A DNA stretch of 64,000 nucleotides from Oscheius tipulae (taxonomy: Eukaryota; Nematoda; Chromadorea; Rhabditida; Rhabditidae). The notes under the pieces are model-generated. The model was not told where the DNA came from and did not search any database. It worked only from the letters and a program-made list of their open reading frames with translations. Of this stretch, positions 12,249 to 24,120 are shown one piece after another. The DNA lies in assembly GCA_037178975.1 (NCBI GenBank), contig JASJZH010000006.1, positions 10,478,001 to 10,542,000 on the forward strand, given 5' to 3'. The translations under genes and the position numbers were made by a program. How positions within the stretch are numbered: position 1 is the first letter of the stretch; every line of letters begins with the position of its first letter.

Positions 12249-13487
12249 TGAATAATTTGACCTGTATATAGATTTGAGTACCTGAAACGAGAAAAATGTT
12301 ATAGATCTCTGTCAAACGAGTCCAAAAAAACAATTAGGAGCAACTCGGGAAGGGACGCGTATAAGGGTAAGAAAAGGAACAATGAAATCGAAGGCGGAGC
12401 ACTCCACGCGACAGTTCAAAAAGAAGAAGAGGTAAAATGACAGAGAGAGAGAGAGGGAAAGTATCAAAATAGTGGTTGACCTGGAGTCGGCTGCGCAGCC
12501 AGAATGTCCGACCCGGAGGCATCTTTTTGGTGCTCTTCTGTTGTTCTCCAACGGCTGAGCCGCTTGTTCGCAGTTGCTTTGGACAACAGTACGCTGCGCT
12601 AAAAAGCCAGTTGCACTAAAGCTGACGCAGGGTCACGGCGAAGATAAAAATAGTTAGGGAGCAGGGGAAAAAGAAACATTAAACAAATCTTTGAAGGACT
12701 CACATGAGTCGAACATCGAAAATGACCACTTCACAAAAGTGTCAAGCACTCAAGCGTGTGGAAACTCAACCCCGCACTTCATTTGCATATTTGCTCGTGC
12801 TCTGTGTCTGAAGAATGAACAGTTACACCCAACAGGCGAGAGAGTGTTTCGTAAGGGGCATACGCGATCGCATGCTACTGGGAAATTAAGTTATAGACAT
12901 CATAGTTTGTTTAAAAAAATTCAAACAGAGATACTTTATCTGCAAGATCTATTCACCGAACAGTAACAGACAAAAATTTAAAACTTTGCCAAGATTTGGT
13001 GAAAGGACAGACTCTTTTGGCTCTTCCTGTCGAGATATTTGCCATATTTGCAACCATGCAAAAGTTCTTTTGCATCTTCATTGTAATCAGAGAATTTGGC
13101 AAACGTAAAGTCTCGACTGCCTGTCAACCGCTTGACCGTGATTTTAATAGCCGGTAAACGTTATTTGTGTATATAATAGCATTCGCGCGTACCATCTCGT
13201 GGACAAAATACATGTATCGACTCAGCAGGCCAATTGAGTCTGAAAACATTCTAAGGCGACAAATGATTGTTTCTGAGAAACGATTGTTTTATTTTTAAGT
13301 ATACAAGTTCCATCATTAAGAAATAGTTGCTCTTTGATTTACTTCAGTACAGGCTAATTAGGTTCCCGTTATCCCCCTTTTAGCACTGTTTAGAGTTGTT
13401 TTTGGCAACCTGTTACCCTCACCGAGATTACTGGTGACCGGTTCTAGGCGCTCTCGATGGATGCCACCCGAGGATCATTGCGGTAGC
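12249..13487. other. divergent intergenic region
   Basis: It separates the two secreted-protein genes, which are transcribed away from each other, and so probably holds both promoters. It contains a purine-rich GAGAGAGAGAGAG run near 12441-12456. No coding exon is supported. Confidence 0.5.
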
Positions 13488-14606
13488 ATGAAAGCGTTTA
13501 CACTACTCTGCATCCTGAGTCACGTCTATTCCGGCGATCCACTGCAAAATCTTTTGCGGGATGTCATCCTGTCAGTTAGGTCGGCTAGTGAAAGGGTAGG
13601 TCACAACTTTACTCTCCAAGATTTGCAGATAATTTCTGCAATGCCCATTTCCTCTTCTCAAGGACTCATGTACCAAATGGACCCGAAAATATCACAGGCA
13701 ATTGGATCATTGACCGATGTAAGTCGTGAAGCTGCATTTTGAGAAACAAGGCTGCAATATTTGCTCCCTAATCTGGCCGGAAAACAGTGAGGAGGCGATA
13801 ATCTATAAGATGGTGGACATTGACCGATCGGAAACTTTTTCAGTTTGTAAATGTATGTCCGCCTTCAACTGCTCTGCCAAACATGGATGGATTCTGGCAA
13901 ATTACTCACATTAGCAAGCAGTTCCTGTTGGGGGTCTTCTCCGAAGTTGAACAGGTACTTTCTTTTATCAGAACACAAACGAGAGTCAGGGACATCATGA
14001 CACGACCCATTTTCGAAATGAAACCATATAAATTTAGCTTTTTGGTTCCAGTCACGAGTTATGAATCCAGTGTTTTTAGGTTATGTAAAGATCTCGTAAC
14101 ATAACTTTCCAGTTAATCGACCGAGTCTCATCTGGTGGGCCCACCTATATCCCCAAAACAATGGGAGACATTTTAAAAACGGAAGAACTGCCCCATTGCA
14201 TGGCTTTATCAAGTGAGAACACTTTTTTCCGCGAAAAATAACATTCAGTCCTTGCCGATCCATTTCCCATTCCATTCGAGTATTCTTATGGGTCCTCAAT
14301 GGGACGAAAGTCAGTAATTGGACAACTTACAACTGAAGATGGCAGACATTTGTCTCTAAATTTTGGTGGGGATGTGGAACTACGCTCTTCTTTGATATAC
14401 GCCTCTCCAAGTGAAGATATTTTGGTGCTGGCCGACCTGGATGCCTTGCCGAAATGCTCTAATATTATGGTTATGCGAAGGAATCAGTCTTTTGAAGGAA
14501 GGTAAGCTCCATAAACCGTGCAAACTTCTTCAGACTTCCATTCCAACTGGCTTCGCAAGGTTCAAGTCCGCCGTCGAATCCTCTGATCCCAGTGCCATGT
14601 CCGTAG
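13488..14606 (+). CDS. secreted protein, 255 aa, possibly lipocalin-like
   Basis: Exons 13488-13718, 13844-13954, 14113-14212, 14249-14501 and 14534-14606 are phase-consistent. The product starts with a signal peptide (MKAFTLLCILSHVYSG). A GFW motif in exon 2 (NMDGFWQITHISKQFL) resembles the Gly-x-Trp start of lipocalins. Cysteines are sparse (one each in VCPP, HCMAL, KCSN and the C-terminal PCP). Exon 4 ends in alternating hydrophobic and polar residues compatible with beta strands. The lipocalin suggestion rests on the GxW context and fold-like pattern only. The C-terminus is proline-rich. The gene is in divergent orientation to the 261-aa secreted protein gene. Confidence 0.6.
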
Positions 14607-15263
14607 ATTATTTTTGTGTGCAAAGAAAGCTATGAATAATCATAATTTATGACTCCGAGTGATAGACCGGAGCACGTGGCGCCGTCGTGATAAGAGAATG
14701 AAGTATTATAAAAGTAGACGATCAATTAAATTGGGAACGTCAATCCATTAAATTGCTAGAAAACTTCGCGTTTTTAGTAGCTTGAAAATTAAGAAAATTT
14801 GGATGGGTTAGGGCAATTTGTCGATTGAGATGGCGTGAAAGTTCTGACAGACTTAGTGAGTTCAATACTGGCCGGAAACGTTAGTAAATCATGAAGGGTG
14901 CCACCGAAACAGGACTTTTGTAATCAGTATTGTCTGCAACTCCTTATCAAATTAATCCCCAGCTAAGCTACGTCTTACCACGGCTTTAGACGGCAAAGCC
15001 TTTCATGTGGGTCTAACCAGAAGCTGACTCTTTTTTCTCTGAATTGATCTCCCTAATTTATACCTCGAGCAAATATTTGATTCGCTCAAGATCATTTGGC
15101 AGCCGTGAAGCGAACTTTTTGCACCCGGCTGTTTTCAAAAACTTTTTTTCTGTCTTTCTCTTGCTCACTCATTTTTGGAGCAGTAACTCTGTTAGCAGAG
15201 GTTTTGGCAACAGTTCAACAGCGGCATCCTCGTGTACTTTTTTCGACATTTTGATAAGGAGAC
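14607..15263. other. intergenic region
   Basis: This 650-bp stretch before the PLD-like gene shows no supported exon. It presumably holds that gene's promoter. Confidence 0.5.
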
Positions 15264-18200
15264 ATGGTTGCGGCAGCCTATTTCAGTCACGGTCTAACGG
15301 CTGCTGTTTGTATCCTTCTAACATCGGGAATCTGGGTGGCAGTAAGCTTTATTCACTGTTGGCATACCACTCTTAAGGTATATCTCACCTCGCGGAATGG
15401 TGGAGCTGTCACTAACTACATCACGAATCAGTATCCTGTAACAAACAACAATGTTAATACTTACAACAACTATAATAGTGGGAACACATCAAATACTTGC
15501 GCTCAGCCAAGTGGAGCTAAATGTACTGATACTTGCGAGTGAGTTTTTGCTATCGTAGTAATGGAAGACGGTATAATAGAATAGACTGAAAGAAGATGAT
15601 AAGGGATAGAATGACAGAGATTGGTGCGTCATTCAATTGACTGAAGCTGACTGCTGCTGGTTGAGAGGAATATGGAAAGTGACAGTCACTGAGCATGACT
15701 AGAACCTTTAACGGAATAAGGACACCCAAGACAGTAACTGTGGTATAAAGACAGTGTCAGAAAATTCAGACGTATGAGTTGACAACGGAGAGCATGACAG
15801 AGGCTGGTGCACCTATCAGTTGACAGAAACTTACAGGAACTGACAAGAGACACTGAGAAGTAAATTGATTGACTATGGCAAAAATCTTAAACGGAATGAC
15901 GGACCCCAACAAAATCAGTTAACCTTGTCTTCCCCTGTATTCCATAGATGCGATACTATGGAATACAGGAGAACACAAGTATATAGGTTTCCTGTAGCTT
16001 TACAAAGAGAGAGAAATAGAGACAGTATGACTGAAAAGATGGCAAGGAAAAGAGTTGACAAGAACAGTATGGCAGAGTTTGGTGTAACAATCAGTTGACA
16101 GAGCTTAGCAGAAACTGGGTGACTGGGACAGAGTGATAAACTCGTTGATCAATTTAAGATCTGTAGTCTAGATGAGATAACCCGAACAAAACAGTTGAAT
16201 TTCATGATAGGTGCACGGATGATTATTTTAACAAAACACAAAGAAGGTGGTTGTGCAAACTTATAAAAAGTAAACTGTTTAGGTTCGTGATTTGTGAATC
16301 TATACCAGCTGGCCTTCAATTTGACCCAAAGTATCCCATCTTCAATTCGACGACGAGTTGCTGGATGCGCTTGATGGGTAAACATAAAAATCTATAAGAA
16401 AAATGTTCTTTTCAGCTGAAGCCCAACAAGAGGTTCTAATTGGCAGTTACTACTGGAGTCTACTTGTCCAAGATACTGGGGATGGCTATACCTCTGATCC
16501 CACTAACACTAGCGGTGATGTAGATTCAAAGTTCAGGATTATTTCTAGGAGCTAGTTTAGGGCGCCCTTATCTACGATACGCTTCTGTCCACCGCCCAAC
16601 GCGGTATCAATGTGCGAATTGCACAAACGTATCAGGACGGAGGTAGAAGAGATCTTTGGTGCAATCTTCTTTTCAGGGTATCCTGAAACAGCCAAGCTGG
16701 AGAAGTTGGGAAATGGAACGGTCCAATTGCGGTCTTTGGACTTTACGCAGTGGTATCCCGGCGGAATCCTCCACACAAAAACCTGGGTTGTTGATAAGAA
16801 ACACTATTATGTTGGCTCAGCAAACTTTGACTGGAGATCACTTACTCAAGTAAGTTCAGCTAGCATGTTCATATTTTCCGACATAGAAACTGACAAAGTA
16901 CTGCGGTGTTATTGGGAATTTAAAGACTTTAGCTTCGTTCTAAACTTGACATCTCAGACAAAGATTTATATCTCAAACACTGAACGAAACACGGCCAATG
17001 CATCGACAAACTGCAAGATATTAAACCAGCTTTGTTACAGGACAGGTTGACAGGGTGAGACAAAAGTTTTTAGAGTAGAGGAACCACGTGAGCTTTGCAA
17101 ACTTTGACTAGTGGTCACTCACCCAAGTGGGCTCCGAAGCTTAGTAAAAAAAACTAAAGAAATTAGCAGCAGAAACAGGAATAGCCCATAGGGGTAGGTT
17201 GACAGAAGAACAGTATTTATTCATATTAAAAGTATGGAATAGAATGAATATCTCACAAGTAGAACCTCAATCTTTCAGGTAAAAGAACTCGGAGTAGCAG
17301 CCTTCAATTGTCCCTGTCTAGCTGAAGATGTGGGTAGAATTCTCGAAATCTATTGGCAGATGGGTGCACCCGGAGCCAAGATTCCGCAACAATGGGACTC
17401 ACAATACAGCGCTCTTGGAAATGCTCAATCTTCGACTTCAGTACCCCAACCGCAGGGCAACCAGGCTGTGTACTTTTCAGTAAGACTTTTATTGAACAAA
17501 GTTAACAGCAGATTAGGCATCCCCTCCTGAATTCCAGTCGTGCGGCAGAGAAGATGATCTAGCAGCTATGATCAAAGCTATCGATGCTGCGCAGGATTTT
17601 ATCAACATGGCAGTCATGGATTATGCTCCTTCCACACTTTACATCGCCAATAACTTGTGTGACACTATAAACAAGGATATATTTAGACTTTCAGCTACTT
17701 CCCCGACCTGGATAGTGCTATCCGTCGAGCTGCTTTTGACCGACAGGTCAAGATTCAGTTCCTATTGTCGTATTGGGCCCACACCAAACTGGACTCGTTC
17801 TCTTATATGTACTCTCTACAGGACCTGAGCGACAAATTGCCTTGTGTCTATCAAAGTAAGTGAAAAAAATGAGCACGGTCAGGAAACCATGTCTATTATC
17901 CAAATATGGAAAGGGTATGATCAGGTGGCCGAGTGGTTAAGGCGTTGGACTGCTAATCCAATGGGGTTTCCCCGCGTGAGTTCGAATCTCATCCTGATCG
18001 AATCTTTTTGTCTTTTCGCCTTTACCAAATGTTTCACTATCACTATAACTTCATTTTCCTTTTTTTAAATTCTACTGTTCCCAGCAGCCATGTCTTGTAG
18101 TCTGTCTTCAGTGGTCCGACTGTATCTCTCTCTTCCTGTCTCTTCCAATGTGGCAGTAATTTTCATGTCTCTGTCTTTCAGCTACTATTAACAAGGAAGA

Positions 18201-18748
18201 TGTTGTCGCAATAGTCAAAAAACGTTGCCTCCGACACAGTATGAGTTGTTAGTTCAAACTGGAAGCCAATAAAAAGTAAAAGTGAAATCCCACCTTGGAT
18301 TCAGTTGTGAATTCTCACCAAATTTCATTCATAAATATTCATAGATATCAATAGTTTTCGGGTTTCTAAACAACGCAACATGTTCAGATAACACCTGCGT
18401 CCGGAAAGGAAGCATCACTGTCAGAATAGTAGAGGTACCCGATATGCAATACGGTGCAATTCCGTATGGTCGTGTCTACCACAACAAGTATCTCACAACT
18501 GAGAAAGAGGCCTACGTTGGTGAGTTTCAGTTACTCACCGATAACAAGAACAAAGTACAGGAACCTCAAATTGGTCAGCCGACTATTGGCTCTACACTGC
18601 CGGTATTGGCATAGCTGTGCGAAGTGACGACTCCTCGCAAAAATCCTTCCTGGTCAATGATCTCAACCAAGTCTTTCTTCGGGACTGGAATTCCAATTAT
18701 ACTATGCCATTGACGGCTTTCACTGTCGATGGCAAGCGTAAAACATGA
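15264..18748 (+). CDS. PLD3/PLD4-type phospholipase D family protein
   Basis: Type II membrane protein of the PLD3/PLD4 family; mammalian members are lysosomal/ER 5' exonucleases or phosphodiesterases of the HKD superfamily. Ten phase-consistent exons: 15264-15538, 16283-16377, 16416-16519, 16561-16642, 16677-16849, 17279-17479, 17538-17656, 17695-17855, 18388-18519, 18561-18748 (509 aa). A single hydrophobic anchor near residues 12-30 is followed by an Asn-rich linker. CESIPAGL then opens the catalytic region. HKD1 is HTKTWVVDKKHYYVGSANFD; HKD2 is HNKYLTTEKEAYVGTSNWS, with Glu in place of Asp as in PLD3. FLRDWNSNY near the end matches the family C-terminus. Introns of 38, 41 and 34 bp occur. 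The intron before exon 9 contains a tRNA-Ser gene, and intron 1 contains a repeat block. Confidence 0.92.
15600..16135. repeat. imperfect tandem repeat block in PLD intron 1
   Basis: The motif ATGRCAGAG(A/G)(T/C)TGGTG followed by ATCAGTTGACAGA or a variant recurs near 15610, 15793 and 16068. AACGGAAT followed by GACNCCCAA recurs near 15710 and 15890. Spacing of about 180-270 bp indicates a degenerate long-unit tandem or nested repeat. Confidence 0.45.
15934..15969. repeat. perfect 14-bp inverted repeat (hairpin)
   Basis: CCTGTATTCCATAG at 15934-15947 is exactly complementary to CTATGGAATACAGG at 15956-15969, with an 8-base loop. It lies inside the PLD intron 1 repeat block. Confidence 0.75.
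17919..18000 (+). tRNA. tRNA-Ser(GCU)
   Basis: An 82-base gene with acceptor stem GATCAGG/CCTGATC and discriminator G. It has an A-box-like GTGGCCGAGTGGTTAAGG, a five-pair anticodon stem TTGGA/TCCAA around loop CTGCTAA (anticodon GCT at 17952-17954), a long variable arm typical of tRNA-Ser (GGGGTTTCCCC), and B box GTTCGAATCTC. A TTTTT Pol III terminator follows at about 18004-18008. It lies on the same strand within the intron between PLD-like exons 8 and 9. Confidence 0.95.
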
Positions 18749-19078
18749 TTGCTTCCTGTTTTCTATTTATTGAAGATCAGAATTTGACGAAAAGCTGACC
18801 ATTCTTTATGAAATTATGTGCTCTATTGTCAATATTGAAAGCGATAAATCGTCAGCAGTGCACTCTCAAAATCGATGGCTTCGACGATCTTCGCGGCTCG
18901 CGATATTCTATCGGCCAGTCGTTTTCTCCCACCTGTGCCCCGTCGCTTTGTTGCCAAGACAGCATTTTCACCCCTAATCGGTCTTGATGTACTTGTGACG
19001 CGTTAATCGATCACTGATATGACTCTCATGCGACAAACTTTTTCTCCGACTTTAGCATATTTTTTTTTTTTCTGCAGA
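18749..19078. other. intergenic region
   Basis: 330 bp between the PLD-like gene and the next start codon. A long T-run followed by CTGCAG ends one base before the ATG, which looks like a splice acceptor directly abutting the start codon. No coding exon is supported. Confidence 0.5.
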
Positions 19079-20076
19079 ATGGCCACTGAGATCACTTCTC
19101 CCACCCTGGATAACTCGGTAGAGCATGAGAAAGAGGAAACTCTTGACGAGGTAAAGTTCAAAATAAAAAAGTTTTATCCTTTGCTTTCAGATCAAGATTG
19201 ACCTCAATTTTGATCGGACTACCACGATTCTGTCCATTTCTGGAGATCACTACCATCTGGTTCTGAACAACTGTAATGTCTATGACATGGAATACAAGAT
19301 AAAATTGGAAGGAGCCGTCGTGGAGAGCGGTGTCATTGGCGAGTTCAAGCAGCAGAAGGTTAAAATGCAGTTCAAGCCGACAGTTGGCCAGCGGCAATAT
19401 GTTTTAGTGAGTTTTATGGCTGGGGGTCACCGAAAATCGATGCACAAGTGTTATTCTTAAGAATCAGCTGACAGTACACTTTGATGACTGATTGCAGGGC
19501 TGGATTGTCTGCTTAAGATTTGAGTCATAGGTGTACTTGTTTTGATTAATTCTCAGAAAGTTATTTGCCTGGAATGTTAGTGGGATAAGAATGTCGAGAA
19601 CAGTGGAAACATAGATAGTAGTTTTAACTCCTAACTCCTAAAGCTACGGGAGCGATTGAGCAGACAAGCCAAGACTGGCTGTCGAGGCAGTACGGGGAAT
19701 ATGAGGTAAATCTATCCCGGAGAGTCGAGATGAAATAGATGGGGTTTGAGCGCGACATTACGGCTTGCGAGCAATAACGGAAAGGCGAAACAGTCGAGGT
19801 CACCCAGTGATCCAGCTATCTCTCATATTGTCTGTCTGTCTGCCTGTCGACGGGTGAAGCATCCGTGTAACTATAGCCTAGAAGGTACCGCGGGCTATTT
19901 ATCTGAGAACCACGGTTTGATCTCCGCTAATGTTTTTCGGATTTCAAAAAGGAAGCCGCAAAGACGACCGCTACACTATTAACTAACATGAAACGTTTCA
20001 GGTTAACTACAACGACACTACTCACAACACCTGCAGTCCTACCATCCTGGTTCTGGTTGACAAGATCTCAGCTTAA
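19079..20076 (+). CDS. small beta-rich protein, 120 aa, possibly MSP-like fold
   Basis: Exons 19079-19150, 19191-19406 and 20002-20076 (all phase 0) encode 120 residues. An acidic N-terminal tail is followed by alternating hydrophobic strands (HYHLVLNNCNVYDMEYKIKL, VKMQFKPTVGQRQYVLV, SPTILVLVDKIS). The pattern resembles an immunoglobulin-like beta sandwich such as nematode major sperm protein domains, but no diagnostic MSP motif was found, so the family is unresolved. There is no signal peptide. AATAAA at 20094-20099 supports the 3' end. Confidence 0.6.
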
Positions 20077-20774
20077 TGTCCTATCCCCTCATGAATAAAC
20101 ATGCTTTTCAACGTATTTTCTCAAACGTAGGCAAATCACAGCTGATCCGATTTGGTTTTTATGAGAAACGTTTTCCTTCCGCTTTTAGCTGAGTGTCTCT
20201 TCGACAAATAAGGCTTTTTGTTACTGGTGTAAGTATCCGGAACTAACACTTCTGCCGGACATTGTTGCCTCTTCCATTAATGGGCGATATTAAATACACG
20301 AATGCCAAATTATTCATAAATGGGGGCACATGTTACTATCGTGGAAACTTTGAGTCACGCAATCTTGAAGATATTAATAACTGAGTGTTTTGGGGCCCAA
20401 TTCTGGTAAAGGCATTGCCATTAACTGTATAATCTTCATCGTCACAGATCTGTCCTCCTTGTTTTCCAACTCGGAGAAGGTCATCGCTCCCTTGTACTCC
20501 AAACAGGCTTCAATCTAGAGGCTTCTGTACGTAGCTAATTCAAATTTGTTCGCGACTTTTCATGCGTGTGAACCACTGAGCAATCCGGTGTTTTGGGCTC
20601 TTTAGCGTGTCATGTTGCCTGGAGACGATGTGGACAGTAGTGGGGGTCAAATCAAGAGATTGAGCAAGTGACGAAACAGAGATAATCCAAGAAGATTAGC
20701 AGGCCTCACTATAAATCGGATAGAGCGGGAGAGAATTCTCTCACTGACACATCGCAACTTCAGCTTCATCCAAG
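20077..20774. other. intergenic region
   Basis: No exon is supported. An AACTTCAG acceptor-like site lies about 12 bases before the annexin start codon. Confidence 0.5.
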
Positions 20775-23700
20775 ATGCCGTCTGATAGTAAAGCTACTAC
20801 GAAAATCAGTGAGTCCTTGTTTGAATCGTATGTCTGCAGTACTTTTCCCCTCTAGCTATATCTCTTTTATCGCTTAGCATTGTTCATATTTCCTGATTTC
20901 AACTGGTCGTATTCCATATAACTTTCTCCCAGTCACGCTGTCATAGCTTCTGACACTTGTCAGCATCGATATGTTAGGTACTGCAGCTAGTTTTTAATTT
21001 AGTGACTGAAAGTTTAAGAGTCTTTTGAGACGGGCGGGTTAAGAACTTTGTCAGGTTTTGCTTTGAACGAGACCCATATCCAAGGGTAGGAAACACGAAC
21101 TCTTCTTGGCTTAGTGGTGGCCGAAATCGTTGTGTCGGATGAATCTTCAAAAACGGACCTCAAAAATTTGCTGCAACCCTTCATCCTTCTATTATTTGAA
21201 ATATGGAGTATATATTTTTCACACCTTAAAAAACGATCGTGATTGTCCAACTGGGCAGTTCAATTGAAGTGAACATCCATAATTGCAGATGTACTCTGTC
21301 TAAACACGCTTTTTATGTTCCCGTAGTCTGTATTCAAGGTAGTCGCTATTTTTAAGTGCTATTCGGAGCTTCGTACTTGCTTCTAGTTTCTTCCCGCACC
21401 TTTTTCTCAAAAACTTATTGCGATAAGCTCTCAATTAACCTTATGTTTTGTGCTGGCAAACTGCTTATGTCAGCTTCCTTCTTAATTTCCTTTTTTGGGG
21501 TAGGTCTTTGTCAGACAGATTGCGATTGCTCTTTGTACCTGTCCCTAATATCGTCTGACGTCCTAACTGGCGTAATTCACTAGGACACATATAGTGGGCA
21601 TCTTTGGATATCTGAGCGCCGCTTCCGGAACAAGTCTTCATAACATCCAAATATTTCCAATTGCAGCTATGCCTTCGATGGATGATAACAGCACGGCAGC
21701 TCCTCCGGATACACTGCTAACACCTCCAGTTCAGAGTGGTGACGAAAAGAGGAGCATTAAGGTATGTCTCCATGAGTTTATCTCTCGTAACGATGTATGA
21801 TTCATTGCAGAGCAAGTTTGTTGTATTCCACGAGATTTTACCCACATTTAAAACTACAAATCCGGAGGGCAGAGAGTTTACAGTCAGTTGCCTGTTGGTC
21901 TTAACTCTGTCCTGTCAGATGCTTCCATTTTCTCTCATATCTATCTCTTTGACGTAAAAATGTACGTCGGCAAGCCCAGATCACACATATCTCCGTTTTG
22001 ACTTAGTGTATAGTCCTCATGTCTGCCAGCGCATTCTCGAAAATTGTCGTCACGCTACACGAAACTGCTTACGTTGTGTATGAACAGGCAAAAAACTATT
22101 GTTCGAAGATTAATCTGGCTGAGTGAGTCTTGGAAAAAGCGCGTTTTCACATGCTTACATAGTAGACACATGCTTATAAAACTGATTTAACCATCAATGG
22201 TCATTTCCGCGTGATCGCCCACCCTCATCTGATAGAATATATTATTGAGAGCCGGGAGAGAAAACTCTCCCATCTCTTTGCGTCAATTTAGCTAGCAGCA
22301 CGCAAAAACTTCTTCTCTCTATCCCTCCTCTTCTGTCTCTTATGGTAACACAGACTGGGCATGTGACGATGTTTATAACCAATGCATTTTCGAAACTGCA
22401 TTTTTTGCCTCACTCTGTTCACACAAAGATTTGTTCAATTCCCATCAGGCGCAATTCTGTTTATGCTGGAAGCTTGGGGAGAGAAAAAGCATTAGACACC
22501 TGCCTAAGCCTCCAAACATTTGTCATTCTAGGCAAAAACACTTTATTATTCCAGGGAGCCCACCTGACAGCTAACTTTTACGCTTTTCAGTATCAGAGCG
22601 CCGGCTCATCACTCGACTCGGATACGAGTCATCAGTCCCGCCGACGGCTTAACATGCCCATGATGTATCAAATGTACGAGAGTCAGTATGAGGATCTTCG
22701 GGGCACCGTCTACGGCCCGAATAGCCCAGATTTTCAGCCGGCTAAAGCTGGTGAAAAGCTGAGGAGTGCATGCAGTGGCTTAGGTATATTAGATTTCATT
22801 TTTCAACAACCTAAAGCTCTCAGAAACCAACGATTTGGACATTATCAATGTGATCGTCTCGCACGACAACTTCCAACGTCAAAAGATCCAAAGTGCTTAT
22901 GAGGATATGTACAAGCGGTCTTTGACAGATGACTTGGAAGAAGAGACTGGCGGTTTCTTTCTAGATACCGCTCTCGCTTTGTTGAAGCCAGCACATCAAC
23001 TCGATACTCTCAATTTATACCTGTCTATTTCGGTAACTTTAGTCTTCTTTACCCCCTACAGCTATTTTCAGAACCGATACGGAGATCGCTCAGTGGCTAT
23101 TGAAATTGCTTGCACGCGCTCAGCTAGGGTATAATTACATTGCGGCATCTGAATTTTCAATGTTTAGCAACTCCGAGTGATTCGGGAGACTTACGCTACA
23201 AACTACAAAAAACAACTGGAGAAGGACATTGCAACCAAAGTCGAAGGCACCGTCGGCAAGATGCTCACTCTTCTTTTGTGCAAGTCACGCGAAGAGACAG
23301 GCAAACGTGTTGACGATGAACTCGTCAACAAGCATGCTGAAATGCTAGGACAGAATAACATCGAGGACATTGCAAGAAACGTACAGCTCTTCGAGACCAT
23401 CTTCACTGGAAACAGCTGGAAACACATGGCAGCAGTCTTTGATAGGGTAAGAAGCCAATTTAAACTAAAACGCGTCAGTTTTAGTACGACGAGATGAGAA
23501 AAGACGAGAGAGATCTGGAGAGTCTTGTCCGCCGGAATAAAGTTGTCCACTCTGAGATCAAACTCATCAGTCTGACATGCAGTTAGTCAAAGTGTCTTTC
23601 TTTGAAAATGTGGTTTTAGTAAAAGTAGCTCGCAACATGCAGCTGTACTTTGCCGACAAGTTGAGAGCTTCGATGACTGGTGATAAGCCCGATCATCAAA

Positions 23701-23934
23701 CGATTATCCGGATCTGTGTCTCAAGGAGCGAGGTAAAACTGTTGTTAATTCAGAAAACCTTCTGCATTTCAGATCGATCTCTTTGATGTTGGTGAGGAAT
23801 ACAAGAGAAAATACCAGCGTCCTCTAGATTTTGACCTGCAACACACATGCAGCGGGGACTACCTCCGACTCATCTCGTATCTTCTCAATGGGTCGAATAA
23901 CAATCATATGATAGGCTCCCCCACCAACATGTGA
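20775..23934 (+). CDS. divergent annexin
   Basis: Annexins bind acidic phospholipid membranes, usually through calcium. Nine phase-consistent exons, 20775-20808, 21667-21761, 22591-22783, 22824-23032, 23072-23128, 23168-23446, 23485-23581, 23620-23732 and 23773-23934, give 412 residues. A polar N-terminal extension of roughly 85 residues precedes four annexin repeats. Repeat 2 has SVAIEIACTRSARQLRVIRE, equivalent to the canonical EILCTRSNKQI region, and repeat 4 has IIRICVSRSEIDLFDVGEEY. The usual GxGT calcium-loop motifs at repeat starts are lost or altered (repeat 1 reads SGLETND, repeat 2 NRYGDRS), so classical type II calcium binding looks weak or absent. A large intron of about 830 bp separates exons 2 and 3. 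Family membership is secure; subtype is not. Confidence 0.88.
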
Positions 23935-24120
23935 TCTCCCAATTACTGCTTTGTGTACATAATTGCATGAAATCTGTTTATTCGATATGTATTATGTCTA
24001 GAAGACGGCGGTTATTATGGGGACTCATTATGGGTTTTGAGATCAGTAGAGCTGACTAATTTGTAGAAGAAGAAAACAATCGAGAAGATTAGCATTTTTT
24101 TTTACAATTTCCTTGGACGA

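Noticed and set aside
18181-18250. Extra PLD exon after CTTTCAG with in-frame codons ending in TAG
   Set aside because: It would truncate the protein before the second HKD motif; the acceptor at 18387 restores the full family match. It could be a rare alternative end.
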